From Cellulomonas sp. URHE0023 (GTDB lineage Bacteria > Actinomycetota > Actinomycetes > Actinomycetales > Cellulomonadaceae), in assembly GCF_000688475.1 (NCBI RefSeq), contig NZ_JIAN01000009.1, positions 124,001 to 188,000 on the forward strand: a stretch of DNA of 64,000 nucleotides, read 5' to 3'. Below the pieces are notes generated by a model. It was not told the origin of the DNA. It searched no databases and was given only the letters and a program-made list of their open reading frames with translations. Position numbers and translations under genes: made by a program. This document shows, in pieces, positions 1 through 10,700 of this stretch (positions are counted from its first letter, which is position 1; each line of letters begins with the position of its first letter).

Positions 1-2
1 TC

Positions 3-1640
3 GTGCGTCACCTGATCTATTCGCCGCTCGAGCCTTTCGTCGACGCCGTCGAACCTGGAACGGCAGTCGATCTGGACGAGCTCGGCGCGCTTGTGCCGGT
101 ACCGGCCGACAGCTCACAGCTCGAAGCCGTCCATGACGCAGTGGAGGGCCAGACCTTCGTCCTCGAGGGCCCTCCCGGTACCGGCAAGTCGCAGACGATC
201 ACCAACCTGCTGGCTCGCTCAGTCGCGTCCGGGCGTCGCGTCCTGTTCGTGGCCGAGAAGCGCGCCGCACTCGACGTCGTGAAGAAGAGGCTGTGCGAAG
301 TCGGTCTTGCCGAGCTCTCGCTCGACCTGCACGACAAGGGTGCCCGACCCGCGGCCGTCCGCGGCCAGATCCGCGCAGCGCTCGAGCTGCAGGTGCGCGC
401 CGACGCGGACGCCATGAAGTCCGGTATCGAGACCGTCGATGCCTCGCGCCGCCGGCTCAGCATCTACGCGGAGCGTCTGCACGAGACCAACGGCGTCGGA
501 CACTCCCTCTACTCGGCGAGAGCCTTCGATCTCGCGTCGGATCACAGCGTGCCCCCGATGAACGTGCCCCCCGCGCTCGTCGCGTCTGGAACGGCCGAGC
601 AGGTGGACGAGATCCGAACGGCGCTCCGTCGCGTCCCTGAGTACGCAGACCTCGCCCGCCCACGGCGACAGCACCCGTGGCGATTCCTTGAAGAGCGCGC
701 GACGCCAGTGGATACCGAGGCGGTGTCGACCGCCGGACGACTGCTGGACGACGCACTCACGCGGATCGAGGCGACAGGAGCTTCGGTCGTCGACCTTCTG
801 CAGAGCATCACATCGCCGAAGGAAAGCGAAGCCTGGGCACGGCTCGCCAGCGCGCCGCGCCATCCCATCGACACCATCGACGCCCTGCATTCACCGGCTT
901 GGCGGAGCCATCTCGACGCTCTGCACCACGACCTCGACGCGTTGGCCGCAGACGCGAGCGTCTGGAGACAGTCGGTGAGTGCCGAGGTGATGGACCGTGA
1001 TGTGCCTTCGTTGCACCAGGCCTCACTCGCCGCCGACGCCTCCGGCTTCTTCGGGCGTAAGAAGCGACGTCGGGCCGTACTCGCGCAGTTTGCCGACCTG
1101 CTTCGAGTCCCAGCGGCCGCTGTCGACGTGAAGACGCTCTCGACTCTCACGGCCGACATGGCGAGCACTTTTGCCCGCGTCTCGGCTGCCCGAAACGCTG
1201 CCCGGCAGGTTCCGATCCCACTTGTCGATCCATCCTGGAACCCGGCCGTCCACGAGCAGGCTGCGCGCGTACGCGACGAGATTGCATGGCTGACGTGGAC
1301 AGGCGACGTCTTGGTTGCCGACGGCACCCCGAGGCGAGATGCGCTTCGCACGTACTACGCGACTTCGCAGCGCGGCGCGCTGAACGCCGAACTCAGTGCG
1401 CTCGCCGCGGCATGGGCAGCACTTACGCGCACCGGTGCCATCGACGAGAGTCTGGCCGGGGACTGGGCGGAAACGTCCGGCTTCCTGGCGACGTGGTGGC
1501 AGACCCGAGCCGAGCGCAACGTGGGGACGTCGACGGTTCTACAGCGTTGGCTCGACCTGATCCGGGCCGTCGAGCCGCTCCGCATTCACGGCCTCACGTC
1601 TGCACGCGAGGCGCTGCTCAACGGTGACCTCACCGGATGA
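3..1640 (+). pseudogene. DUF4011-type SF1 helicase, N-terminal half (5' end outside window; frameshifted)
   Basis: This is the front half of a large superfamily 1 helicase of the DUF4011/DUF3320 kind, a family often found in defence islands. The reading frame is open from the window edge, so the true start lies upstream. A Walker A motif, GPPGTGKS, sits near residue 56, followed by the helix typical of UPF1-like helicases (VAEKRAALDVVKKRL). The frame stops at 1638-1640, just where the protein should continue: its last residues (REALLNGDLTG) join naturally to PDDAVIAFDRG in the next frame. The ATP-binding motif is therefore separated from the DEAS motif, which lies in the following frame. A one-base insertion around 1633-1636 explains it. 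It may be a true inactivating mutation or a sequencing error; nothing suggests programmed slippage. Confidence 0.7.
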
Positions 1641-3963
1641 TGCAGTGATCGCGTTCGATCGTGGCATCGCGCTCGCGTCTCTCGAAGAGCGAACCGAGGC
1701 GACAGCCCTCGGTGACTTCGACATCTCCAGCCACAACCGGACCATCGACCGGTTCACGACCGCATCGCGGACCATCCGAAGCGAGCTCCCGCGCGCACTC
1801 CCCCAGGCCATCCTCGAAGCGCGCCGGTTCAGCGCCGGTGCTGCGACCGGGCAGATGGGTGGACTACGCCGCCAGCTCGAGCGCCAGCGAGGTGGGATGA
1901 GTGTGCGTGCATTGCTCGACAACTTCGGGGAGCTGATCACGCAGATCATGCCGTGCACCCTGATGAGCCCCGAGTCCGTCGCTCGCTTCTTCCCGGCGCG
2001 CGCGGACCTGTTCGACATCGTCGTATTCGACGAGGCGTCGCAGATCCGGGTAGCGGACGCAGTTGGCGCGATGGGGCGCGCACGATCTGTCGTCGTGGTC
2101 GGCGACAGCAAGCAGATGCCGCCGACACAGTTCGCCGAGGCGAGCGCCAGCGCGGACGACGACGAGGAGTACCTGCCGGAGAACGTGGTCGACGAAGAGT
2201 CGATCCTCACCGAGTGCGTGCAGGCGCGCGTGCCCAGCAAGTGGCTCTCGTGGCACTACCGCAGCCAGGACGAGTCGCTCATTGCGTTCAGCAACCAGCG
2301 CTACTACGAGAACCGGTTGTCCTCGTTTCCCGCCCCGCTACCACGCGACACTCGCGATCATCCCGACGGTTACGGAATCTCATTGGTCCGTGTCAACGGC
2401 ACCTTCGAGCGCGGCGGCCGCGGCCGTTCGCTGCGGACCAACCGGGTCGAGGCCGAAGCAATCGTCGAGGACGTGCGTCAGCGGTTCTGGGCCTCCCCTG
2501 ACGTCGTCCCGTCCGTAGGCGTCATCACCTTCAACGCCCAGCAGCGCGACCTGATCGAGAACCTGCTGCGCGACAGCGGCGACGACCGAATCGTGCACGC
2601 TCTCGACACGCCAGACGGCCTATTCGTGAAAAACCTCGAGAACGTCCAGGGCGACGAGCGCGACTGCATCCTGTTCTCCGTAGCGTTCAGCGCCAACGAC
2701 AAGGGAATCGTCCCGCTCAACTTCGGTCCGCTGTCCAAGCCTGGCGGTGAGCGTCGCCTCAATGTCGCGGTGACACGGGCTCGTCGTCAGGTCGTGCTGT
2801 ACGCGAGCTTCGATCCGGGCCACCTCCGCGCCGAAGAAACGACTCAAGTAGGCACCAAGCATCTGAAGGCGTACCTCGAGCTCGCGGCCCGTGGCGTCGA
2901 CGCCGTCCAGGATTCCGGTCGCCGTCAGTCCGTTATCGACCGACACCGAGACGACATCGCGCACGAGCTGCGTCTTGCCGGCTTCGCCGCGCGCACCGAC
3001 GTCGGCCTCTCCGACTTCCGCGTCGACATCTCGGTCGCGGACGCCGACCACCCGGACCAGCCGCTGCTGGCGATCCTCCTGGACGGACCGAACTGGCGTG
3101 CTCGACGAACCGTGGCTGACCGGGATGGACTGCCCGTCGACGTCCTTAAAGCGATGATGCGATGGCCCGGCGTCGAGCGGCTCTGGCTCCCGGAGTGGAT
3201 GCAGGACCGCGAGGGCACGCTGAACCGCCTGAGAGCGTCGATGGTGGCCGCACGAGACGCGAAGACGCATGCACTCGAGGCGGTGTCGGCAGCGCCTACC
3301 GCAGACGACTCGGCAGCGCCGTTCGTTCAAGACATCGAGACGCCCCGGCTTCTCCGAGCTCAGCCGGCCCCATCGTCGCGTCCCGTCTACACGCGCCACC
3401 CGCTCGTACGTGACTATGCGGAATGGGTTCCCGAAAGACTGGGGGACCGCTCGGTGCTCGACGAACTTCCTTACCGGAGTGCCGCGAGCCGAGTCGCGCG
3501 TGCCGCGCAGGCTGCTATCGAGACGGAAGGCCCGATCCAGCCGGATCGCTTGGCCAAGCTGGTCGCCAGCGCGTTCCAGCTGAGCCGCGTGAACGACGAC
3601 CGAAAGCGCGCCATCCTTCACGTCGTGCCGTCTGAGCACAGGCCGGCACACGGGGACGGCTTCTACTGGCCGAGCGGCGTCGACCCTACAGAGTGGGCAT
3701 TCGCGCGCGTGCCGACACCTGGGGAGATCCGGCCCCTCGAGGAGATCTCGCTCAACGAGATTGTCAACGCCATGCGAATCTCCGCGGAGGAGTCCGGTGG
3801 GATGGGTGACGAAGACATCATGCTCGCCGCCCTACAGATGTTCGGAGGCCGACGACGAACCGATTCCATTAAGGCGCGCCTCGCCTCGGCTCTGGCGTTC
3901 GCCGTTACGGAAGGCAAGCTGGACCGCGGTCGGGACGGCGTCAATCGAATGCCCTCGCGTTGA
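1624..3963 (+). pseudogene. DUF4011-type helicase, C-terminal half with MTES_1575-like nuclease and DUF3320
   Basis: This is the back half of the helicase described above, in the next reading frame, overlapping it by 17 bases from a GTG at 1624. It carries motif II DEAS near residue 136, a GDSKQMPP motif III, the NVQGDERD segment and the conserved RRLNVAVTRAR motif near residue 370. After these comes a restriction-endonuclease-like domain of the MTES_1575 type (about residues 430-545, with ALLDGPNW-like and WPG..RLWLPEW stretches) and a C-terminal DUF3320-like domain ending in GRRRTDSIKARL. The GTG could in principle restart translation, because the overlap resembles a coupled pair, but a helicase without Walker A would not be expected to hydrolyse ATP. 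The intact family protein is probably a DNA or RNA helicase-nuclease used in defence. Confidence 0.7.
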
Positions 3964-4054
3964 GGCTCCGTCGCGTCGATGCATGCGCCGGGAATCGAAG
4001 GCGCTTCGACGGGCAGGGCGGGAGATGGAGGTTGCGCGGGTCAGGGGCACTATT

Positions 4055-4077
4055 TGGTGGAGGTGGCGGGAATCGAA
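4055..4077 (-). other. Putative attachment site: 3' end of tmRNA (ssrA)
   Basis: Read on the minus strand, these 23 bases match the typical 3' end of bacterial tmRNA, from the T-loop (TTCGATTCCCG) through the acceptor stem to CCTCCACCA. The bases before the T-loop do not complete a T-stem and no tmRNA body follows, so this is a fragment. Many integrases use exactly this stretch of ssrA as a crossover core. The orientation implies that the inserted DNA lies to the right. The same T-loop core (GGGAATCGAA on the plus strand) occurs again near 3992, less completely. The rest of the intergenic stretch 3964-4471 shows no convincing gene. Confidence 0.55.
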
Positions 4078-4471
4078 AGCGCCGGGACCCTTCGGAAACC
4101 GTCGGTCCGGGGCTGCCACCTGCGGGTTTACTCTCGACCGATCGAGGCGAATCTCGTCGCTTCGGGCATGGCCGTTGACAAGATCAACACGCGCCACGTG
4201 AGGCATCTCCTGGTCCGACGAAATCGGTTTCGGCCGGACCGAATTCCAGTGGCCGAACCACCCGTTGAATTTCCGGAGTAGTGATTCGGTCCCGCCTCCC
4301 GTGCCGGTCGCCTGGAGGGCGGCGGACACCTTCTGGTTCTCATCGTAATCCGACGCGCCTTGCGTCAATCGACACAACGGCGTCAACGCCGTGACCCGAC
4401 ACCGCCGGCGCGGCCTACCGGCCCGGACGAAACGGCTCGTGGGTCGGATCCCCGCGTGTACTGTCCAGCTC

Positions 4472-7400
4472 GTGGCCGACCTCGAGCCGGGACTCTACGA
4501 ACTCCTCGTGACGCAAGCGTTGCGGGAGAAGCTCGATGACCTGCCCGGCACTCTGGTCCAACGCGATCGCGGCCTCAGCGGCGCCGACGCCGCGGACCGC
4601 ATCTCTTGGCACGTCAGCAAGCAGATCGAGCGCGCCTTGCTGGATGTCAGCGAAGAGGAGCGAGTCGACGTCGCCTTTCGAGTGGCGAAGGCAGTTCTGA
4701 GTCGCCTCGGCGATTTCGTACCGGTCGACGGGAGCGCTCACCTCGCGGAGCCTGCGTCCGTTCTTCATGCGATCCTGCGACGGCGTCAGGATGGTCAGGT
4801 CGAGGACATCGGCCCCCCCGTGATCCCGCTGCTGGACACGACGCTCCTGACCAACGCGCCGGGCGAACCTACGCTCTGGAGCCAGCTGGAATCTGAGATT
4901 GGCTCAGCGGAGTCCATCGACCTTGTGATGGCGTTCATCCGGCGCAGCGGCATCACCCCCCTGCTCGCGGCACTCCGAAGACACTGCGCGCGCGGTCGCG
5001 CACTGCGGATCCTCACGACGACCTACACCGACTCCACCGAACGTGAGGCGCTCGAGCAGCTCGCCGATCTCGGTGCCCAGGTACGGGTCTCGTACGACCT
5101 CAGCTCAACGCGTCTGCACGCGAAAGCGTGGGTCTTCCACCGGCGCCCGTTCTCGACCGCCTACGTCGGCTCGTCAAACCTGACTCGCTCCGCGGCGGTC
5201 ACGGGCCTCGAGTGGAACGTCAGGCTTTCCGCCGCCCGCAACCCGGACGTCATCGCCAAGTTCGAGGCGGTCTTCGAGAGCTACTGGTTGAGCGGCGATT
5301 TCGTGCCGTACAACGCGGACCAGTTCCAAGCCGAGCAACAGCGTGCCGGTCGAACGGACCCGGGTCCCAGGATCATGTTGAGCCCGCTCGAAGTCCGACC
5401 TCACCCCTACCAGTCGAGGCTGCTCGAACTCCTGGAGGTTGCACGAGGACAAGGACATCACCGGAACCTGCTCGTCTCGGCGACGGGGACCGGGAAGACG
5501 GTGATGGCTGCCCTCGACTACGCGGCTCTCCGACAACGGCTCGACCGCTCGCGACTGCTCTTTGTCGCCCACCGCGAAGAGATCCTGGATCAGAGTATCG
5601 CCACCTTCCGCCACACTCTCCGAGAGACTCAGTTCGGCGAGAAGTGGGTCGGAAACTCGCGGCCGCGGGAATTCGAGCACGTCTTCGCCTCGATCCAGAG
5701 CCTCAACGCCAACGGCCTTGCCGCCCTCGACCCGGATCACTTCGATGTCGTGATCGTCGACGAGTTCCACCACGCCGCTGCCACGTCCTACAACCGCGTG
5801 TTGGACCTTCTGAGGCCGAAGCAGCTGCTCGGCCTCACTGCGACACCGGAGCGCAGTGATGGGCTCCCGATCCTTCACTGGTTCGACGATCGTATTGCTG
5901 CCGAGCTACGACTGTGGGATGCCATCGACCAGCAGCACCTCGCCCCGTTCGTCTACTTCGGCGTGCACGATGGTCTCGACCTCAGAAGCGTCCCTTGGAG
6001 GCGGGGGCAAGGGTACGACGTCGATGGACTGACCAACCTCTACACCAGTTCCGATGCCTGGGCCCGGACCGTAATCAAGGAAGTCGCCGAGCACGTAGAC
6101 ACGAGTTCAATGCGGGGCCTTGGCTTCTGCGTCAGCATCAAGCACGCCAGGTTCATGGCCGAGCATTTCAACCGCCACGGCATCACCGCGGTCGCGATCT
6201 GGGGCGACAGCCCGCGGCACGAACGTGAGGCGGCGCTGCGAGATCTCGCAGCCGGCCGAGTTCGGATGGTCTTCTCTGTCGACCTCTTCAACGAGGGCGT
6301 TGACGTTCCCGACGTCGATACGATCGTCATGCTCCGGCCGACCGAAAGTCCGACGCTCTTCCTACAGCAACTCGGACGCGGCCTCCGCAAGACGCATGGC
6401 AAGGGCGCCTGCACCGTTCTCGATTTCGTGGGCACCCACCGAGCTGAATTCCGATTCGACCGCCGCTATCGCGCCCTCCTTGGTGGTTCCCGCCGAGACA
6501 TCGAGAGCGCCGTCACGAATGGGTTTCCCTTCCTGCCAGCCGGCTGCCACATGCAGCTCGACCATCAGTCGTCGGAGATCATTCTGCGCAGCCTGCGGGA
6601 AGCCCTCCCGTCGCGCTGGCCAGCGAAAGTCGAGGAGCTGCGGTCATTGCGCAGGCAGCAGCCAGACCTGAGCCTTGCCCAGTTCCTCGAGGAGTCGGGG
6701 CTCGACCTCGTGGACGTCTACGACGGTGGTCACTCCTGGTCAGACCTCCGGACGGCGTCCGGCGCCCCGTGCTTCGCCGGAGGACCCAACGAGAAGGCAC
6801 TGCGTCGCGCGGTCGGGCGCCTTCTACACGTCGACGATCGGACACGGACGTCGGGCTATCGACGGTTGGCCTCGGAGGCCCGCGCTCCGCTCGTTCCCTC
6901 TTTAACCGAGTCGGATCGGCGATTGCTGCACATGCTGGTCGCGGTCCTCACGGACCAAGCAATCACGAAGTCGACGTCGTTACAGGAAGCCGTCGATTTC
7001 CTGTGGTCGCACCCACAGGTACTCGCCGAGGTTGCAGAGTTGTCCGAGCTGCTCGACTCGGGGATCGACCACGTCCACACGCCGCTCGCGACACACGTGA
7101 GTTCGCCGCTCCAGGTACACGCCCGCTACTCCCGGATCGAAATCCTCACTGCCCTAGGCCTCGTTCCGGGCGCCAAGGCGTTCGCCTGGCAGAGCGGCGT
7201 CCTCGAGGCGAAGGCGGCCGACGCTGAACTCCTCGCCTTCACGTTGGACAAGAGCAGCGGTGGGTTCTCGCCGACGACGAGGTACCGGGACTACGCGATC
7301 AACCGGTCGCTGATCCACTGGGAGAGCCAGTCGAGCACACGCGCCGACGGACCCACGGGGCTGCGCTATCAGCGCCACCAGCGCGACGGACGATCCATCC

Positions 7401-7561
7401 TGCTCTTCGCCCGGCTTCGCGCGGATGACCGCGCCTTCTGGTTCTTAGGCCCCGCCACCTACCGAGGACACCTAGGTGAGCGACCGATGGCGATTACGTG
7501 GGAACTGCAGACGCCGCTCCCCGGCGATCTCTACCAGGCATTCGGTGCTGCGGTGGCGTAG
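4472..7561 (+). CDS. PLD-nuclease / SF2 helicase / DUF3427 protein
   Basis: A single large protein of about 1029 residues with three parts. The first third holds a phospholipase-D-like nuclease domain with an HAK motif (H-x-K) near residue 216 followed by AYVGSSNLTRSA. The middle is a superfamily 2 helicase with Walker A SATGTGKT near residue 335 and motif II DEFH near residue 428, then QQLGRGLRK as motif VI. The C-terminal region, LDKSSGGFSPTTRYRDYAI onward, is DUF3427. This architecture is common in bacterial defence islands and is presumed to act on foreign DNA. The GTG at 4472 (VADLEPGLYELL) is preferred over 4391 because similarity to the family begins there. TACTGT lies about 10-15 bases upstream, which would fit leaderless transcription. 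The gene follows a probable att scar and stands alone on its strand. Confidence 0.8.
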   Translation: MADLEPGLYELLVTQALREKLDDLPGTLVQRDRGLSGADAADRISWHVSKQIERALLDVSEEERVDVAFRVAKAVLSRLGDFVPVDGSAHLAEPASVLHAILRRRQDGQVEDIGPPVIPLLDTTLLTNAPGEPTLWSQLESEIGSAESIDLVMAFIRRSGITPLLAALRRHCARGRALRILTTTYTDSTEREALEQLADLGAQVRVSYDLSSTRLHAKAWVFHRRPFSTAYVGSSNLTRSAAVTGLEWNVRLSAARNPDVIAKFEAVFESYWLSGDFVPYNADQFQAEQQRAGRTDPGPRIMLSPLEVRPHPYQSRLLELLEVARGQGHHRNLLVSATGTGKTVMAALDYAALRQRLDRSRLLFVAHREEILDQSIATFRHTLRETQFGEKWVGNSRPREFEHVFASIQSLNANGLAALDPDHFDVVIVDEFHHAAATSYNRVLDLLRPKQLLGLTATPERSDGLPILHWFDDRIAAELRLWDAIDQQHLAPFVYFGVHDGLDLRSVPWRRGQGYDVDGLTNLYTSSDAWARTVIKEVAEHVDTSSMRGLGFCVSIKHARFMAEHFNRHGITAVAIWGDSPRHEREAALRDLAAGRVRMVFSVDLFNEGVDVPDVDTIVMLRPTESPTLFLQQLGRGLRKTHGKGACTVLDFVGTHRAEFRFDRRYRALLGGSRRDIESAVTNGFPFLPAGCHMQLDHQSSEIILRSLREALPSRWPAKVEELRSLRRQQPDLSLAQFLEESGLDLVDVYDGGHSWSDLRTASGAPCFAGGPNEKALRRAVGRLLHVDDRTRTSGYRRLASEARAPLVPSLTESDRRLLHMLVAVLTDQAITKSTSLQEAVDFLWSHPQVLAEVAELSELLDSGIDHVHTPLATHVSSPLQVHARYSRIEILTALGLVPGAKAFAWQSGVLEAKAADAELLAFTLDKSSGGFSPTTRYRDYAINRSLIHWESQSSTRADGPTGLRYQRHQRDGRSILLFARLRADDRAFWFLGPATYRGHLGERPMAITWELQTPLPGDLYQAFGAAVA

Positions 7562-7720
7562 GCGTCGATGAGGTCAATCTCGTCACGGACCGTCACCAAC
7601 GTGATTGCCGATTACAGCAAACGGCAACCAAACTCGCTCATGAGCGCGGCACTCTGACCAGGCTCGCTACGCGCCTCGCGGACATTCATGCCGAACCGGG
7701 CGCGTCGCGCCCTCTTGATC

Positions 7721-10700
7721 TCAGAGCGCGTCGCACAGGCCGATGAACGCACCCAGCTCTTCGAGGCGGGCCGGACTGTTCGGCAGGTAGTCGGTCAGCC
7801 CGGGGGCGCGCACTATGATCGCGCACCACTGTCCGCGGGAGACCGCGACGTTGATGCGGTTGCGGTTGAGGAGGAACTCCATGCCGCGGGGCACGTCCTC
7901 GGGCGACGACGCGGCCATCGAGACGATCACCACCGGCGCCTGCTGGCCCTGGAACTTGTCGACCGTCCCCACGCGCACCTCGGTGAGCCCGGCGTCCTCA
8001 AGTGCGCGCCGGATGGTCCACACCTGCGCGTTGTACGCGGCCACGACCAGGACGTCGGCCGGCTCGAGCGACCGGTCCGCGCCCCCGTCCGGGTCGACCC
8101 ACCGGCGCCCCACGACGTGTCGGACCTGCTCGACGACGACCGCCGCCTCCTCGATAGAGGAGACCGCGTTGCCCTCGTGCTCGACCATCACGCACCGCAC
8201 GCCCGGCGCGATGCCGTCCAGGTCCCGATCCGCGGTCCTGTCGACCGACACGAGCCGGCCTTCGTAGGACAGCCGGGAGACAGGCGCGCACAGTGCGGGG
8301 TGCATGCGGAACGTGTGGGCGAGGAAGTAGCCCAGGTGGTCGGGCAGGGTGTCGTGCCCTTCGGTGAGCCAGCCCAGCGCCGACCGGTCCACCGGCTCGG
8401 GGTGGGTGCCCTGGGAGACCTGCGGGAGCTGCTGGGGGTCACCGAGCAGGAGCAGATTCCGGGCCGCGCGGGACAACGCCAGGGTGTTCGCCAGCGAGAA
8501 CTGTCCGGCCTCGTCGACGACCAGGACGTCGAGCAGACCCGCTGGGACGCGCTTGTCGTTGGTGAAGTCCCACACGGTCCCGCCCAGCACGAACCCGCCG
8601 GACTGGGTGTCGATGAACGAATCGAACTTGTTCGGCTTCAACTCGGTCCACGGTTTCGCGGGGTCCGGATCCCCCACGGGCTTCTTGCCGATCTGCTCCT
8701 TGGGGACGCCTGCCTGCGCGATGGTGGTCAGCAGGTTCTCCACGACGGCGTGCGACTGCGCGACGACCCCGACCTTCCACCCGCCGGCGACCAGCGCCGC
8801 GATGGCGCGCGAGCCCGTGTACGTCTTGCCGGTGCCGGGCGGGCCCTGCACCGCGAGGTAGGACCCGTCCAGGTCGCGCATCGCGGCCACGATCGCGTCG
8901 ATCGTGCCGTTGTCGTGGTCCTCGGGCACGGGCAGCGCGTTCCCCGAGACGGTGCGTGGTGGCACCCGGCGCAGGAGGTCCAGCGCGGGGTGGTTCGGCA
9001 GCGCCGGGAGGCCGGCCGCGACCGTGGTGCCGAGCTCGTGCAGCACCGCGGCGATCCCGTCGGTGTTCGGCGGGGCGTCGGGGCCGAGACCCATCGGCCG
9101 GTACTGGTGCTGGTCGGCCCCGACCTTCAGCTTTTCCTCGACCAGCAGCTCATCTCGGGTCGCGGTGCCGACGACCTCGACCGTCGCGGACAGCACGGAC
9201 CCGGACATCGTCGCCCCACGGACCCCCGAGGTGCGCGGCACGGTGGCCCCCTCCGGTGCGGGCAGGTCGTAGATCAGGGTGCACTTCGCGCCCGTGCGCA
9301 GCTCGCTGCCCGGCTCGAGCCGGCCCACGAGACGCAGGACGCGCCGTGGCGCCCTCGAGCCTGGCGGCACGTGCCAGTCCTGCACGACGGTGACGCCGCC
9401 ACCGTCGGCGATCAGGGTGGAGCGCGGGTCGGTCCAGTCGGCGGGGTCGGAGATGAGCCGATCGAAGTGCGCCCACCAGAACGGCTTCAGCTCGCGCCAG
9501 TGGTACCCGAGGGACGCAGCGAGCATCGCGACGGCCTGCTGGTCGTCGGTGCGGTCCGCCCGGTCCTCTCCGGCGAAGTCGAGCAGCTGCCCGACCAGCG
9601 GGTCCTGCTCCGGGGCGGCCTCGTCGCCGGTCGCCGGGACGTCGCCGGTGTCGACCGGGTCGCCGGGCGCAACGCCCTTCTCGGCGGCACGGGCGACCAG
9701 CCAGTCCCGTAGCCGCAGGGTGGAGACGCAGTCGGTCTCGTTGTACGCCCCGATCTGCCCCAGGAGCGTGGCCCACTGGTCCAGGTCGCCCTCGTCGCGC
9801 ACCGCGCACGCGTTGGCGTACTCGACGATCGAGTCCCCGGCGGTGGTGACCTCACCTGAGCGGGCCTCGGGCATGTAGAGGGGCTCGAGCTTCTTCAGCG
9901 AGTACGACCGCTGCCCGGTCCGCAACCCACGACGCACCGTCGCGAACAGGTCGACCAGCACGCCTTCGCGCAGCAGCTGGTCGACGACGTCCTCGCCGAC
10001 GCCGTGCCGCCCCGCCAGGCGCAGCAGCGCGGACCGCTCGTAGGCGGCGTAGTGGTAGACGTGCATGTTCGGGTGCTTCGCGCGGCGCTCGGCCACGTAG
10101 GCGAGGAAGTCGACCAGCGCCTGCTTCTCCTGGGCACAGTCGTGCGCCCAGAACGGCACGAACGCCGGCGTCGCGTCAGTGCTCGGTGGTGCTTCGACGA
10201 CGCCGAACAGGTACTCAAGCCCCCACGCGTCGGCGCCGTCGTGGCCCGAGGTCCACAGCGGGTCACCCTCGAAGTCGAAGAAGATGTCCCCGGCGTCGGG
10301 CCGCGGCAGCCGGGCGACCGCGCCCGGGTCGAACAGGTCGAACTGGACGACGTCGCCCGCCTCCTGCGCGACCTGGAGCGCGGCCTGCGACCGGAGCCGC
10401 TCGAGGGTCGCTCCCCCGATGCCGTCGACCGCCCCGGTGGACGCGGCCAGCTGGTCGATCGTGGCGATGTCGGCGACGGCCAGGCGCGCCCGCTGGTTGG
10501 TCGACAGGCCCGCGACGAGCAGCACGTCCCGCCTCGCCTCGAGCTGCGGCCCGCAGACGTCGCACCGCCAACACGCCCGAATGCCGGGTGCACCCCAGAC
10601 GGCCGCAGCGCCGGACTCCTGGTGCGCGTCAAGCAGGTCCTGCAAGCGCATCCGACGGTCTCTGTAGACGGGCAGCAGGTCGACGACGCGGTGAGAGGTG

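Noticed and set aside
3985..4005. Second GGGAATCGAA core resembling the ssrA T-loop
   Set aside because: Only about ten bases match and the acceptor part is absent; it is noted as an echo of the 4055-4077 site, not a feature.
7688..9712. Long open frame (674 codons) on the plus strand
   Set aside because: It is exactly antisense to the TM0106-type gene, is rich in Arg/Gly/Val without domains, and results from the third-position GC bias.
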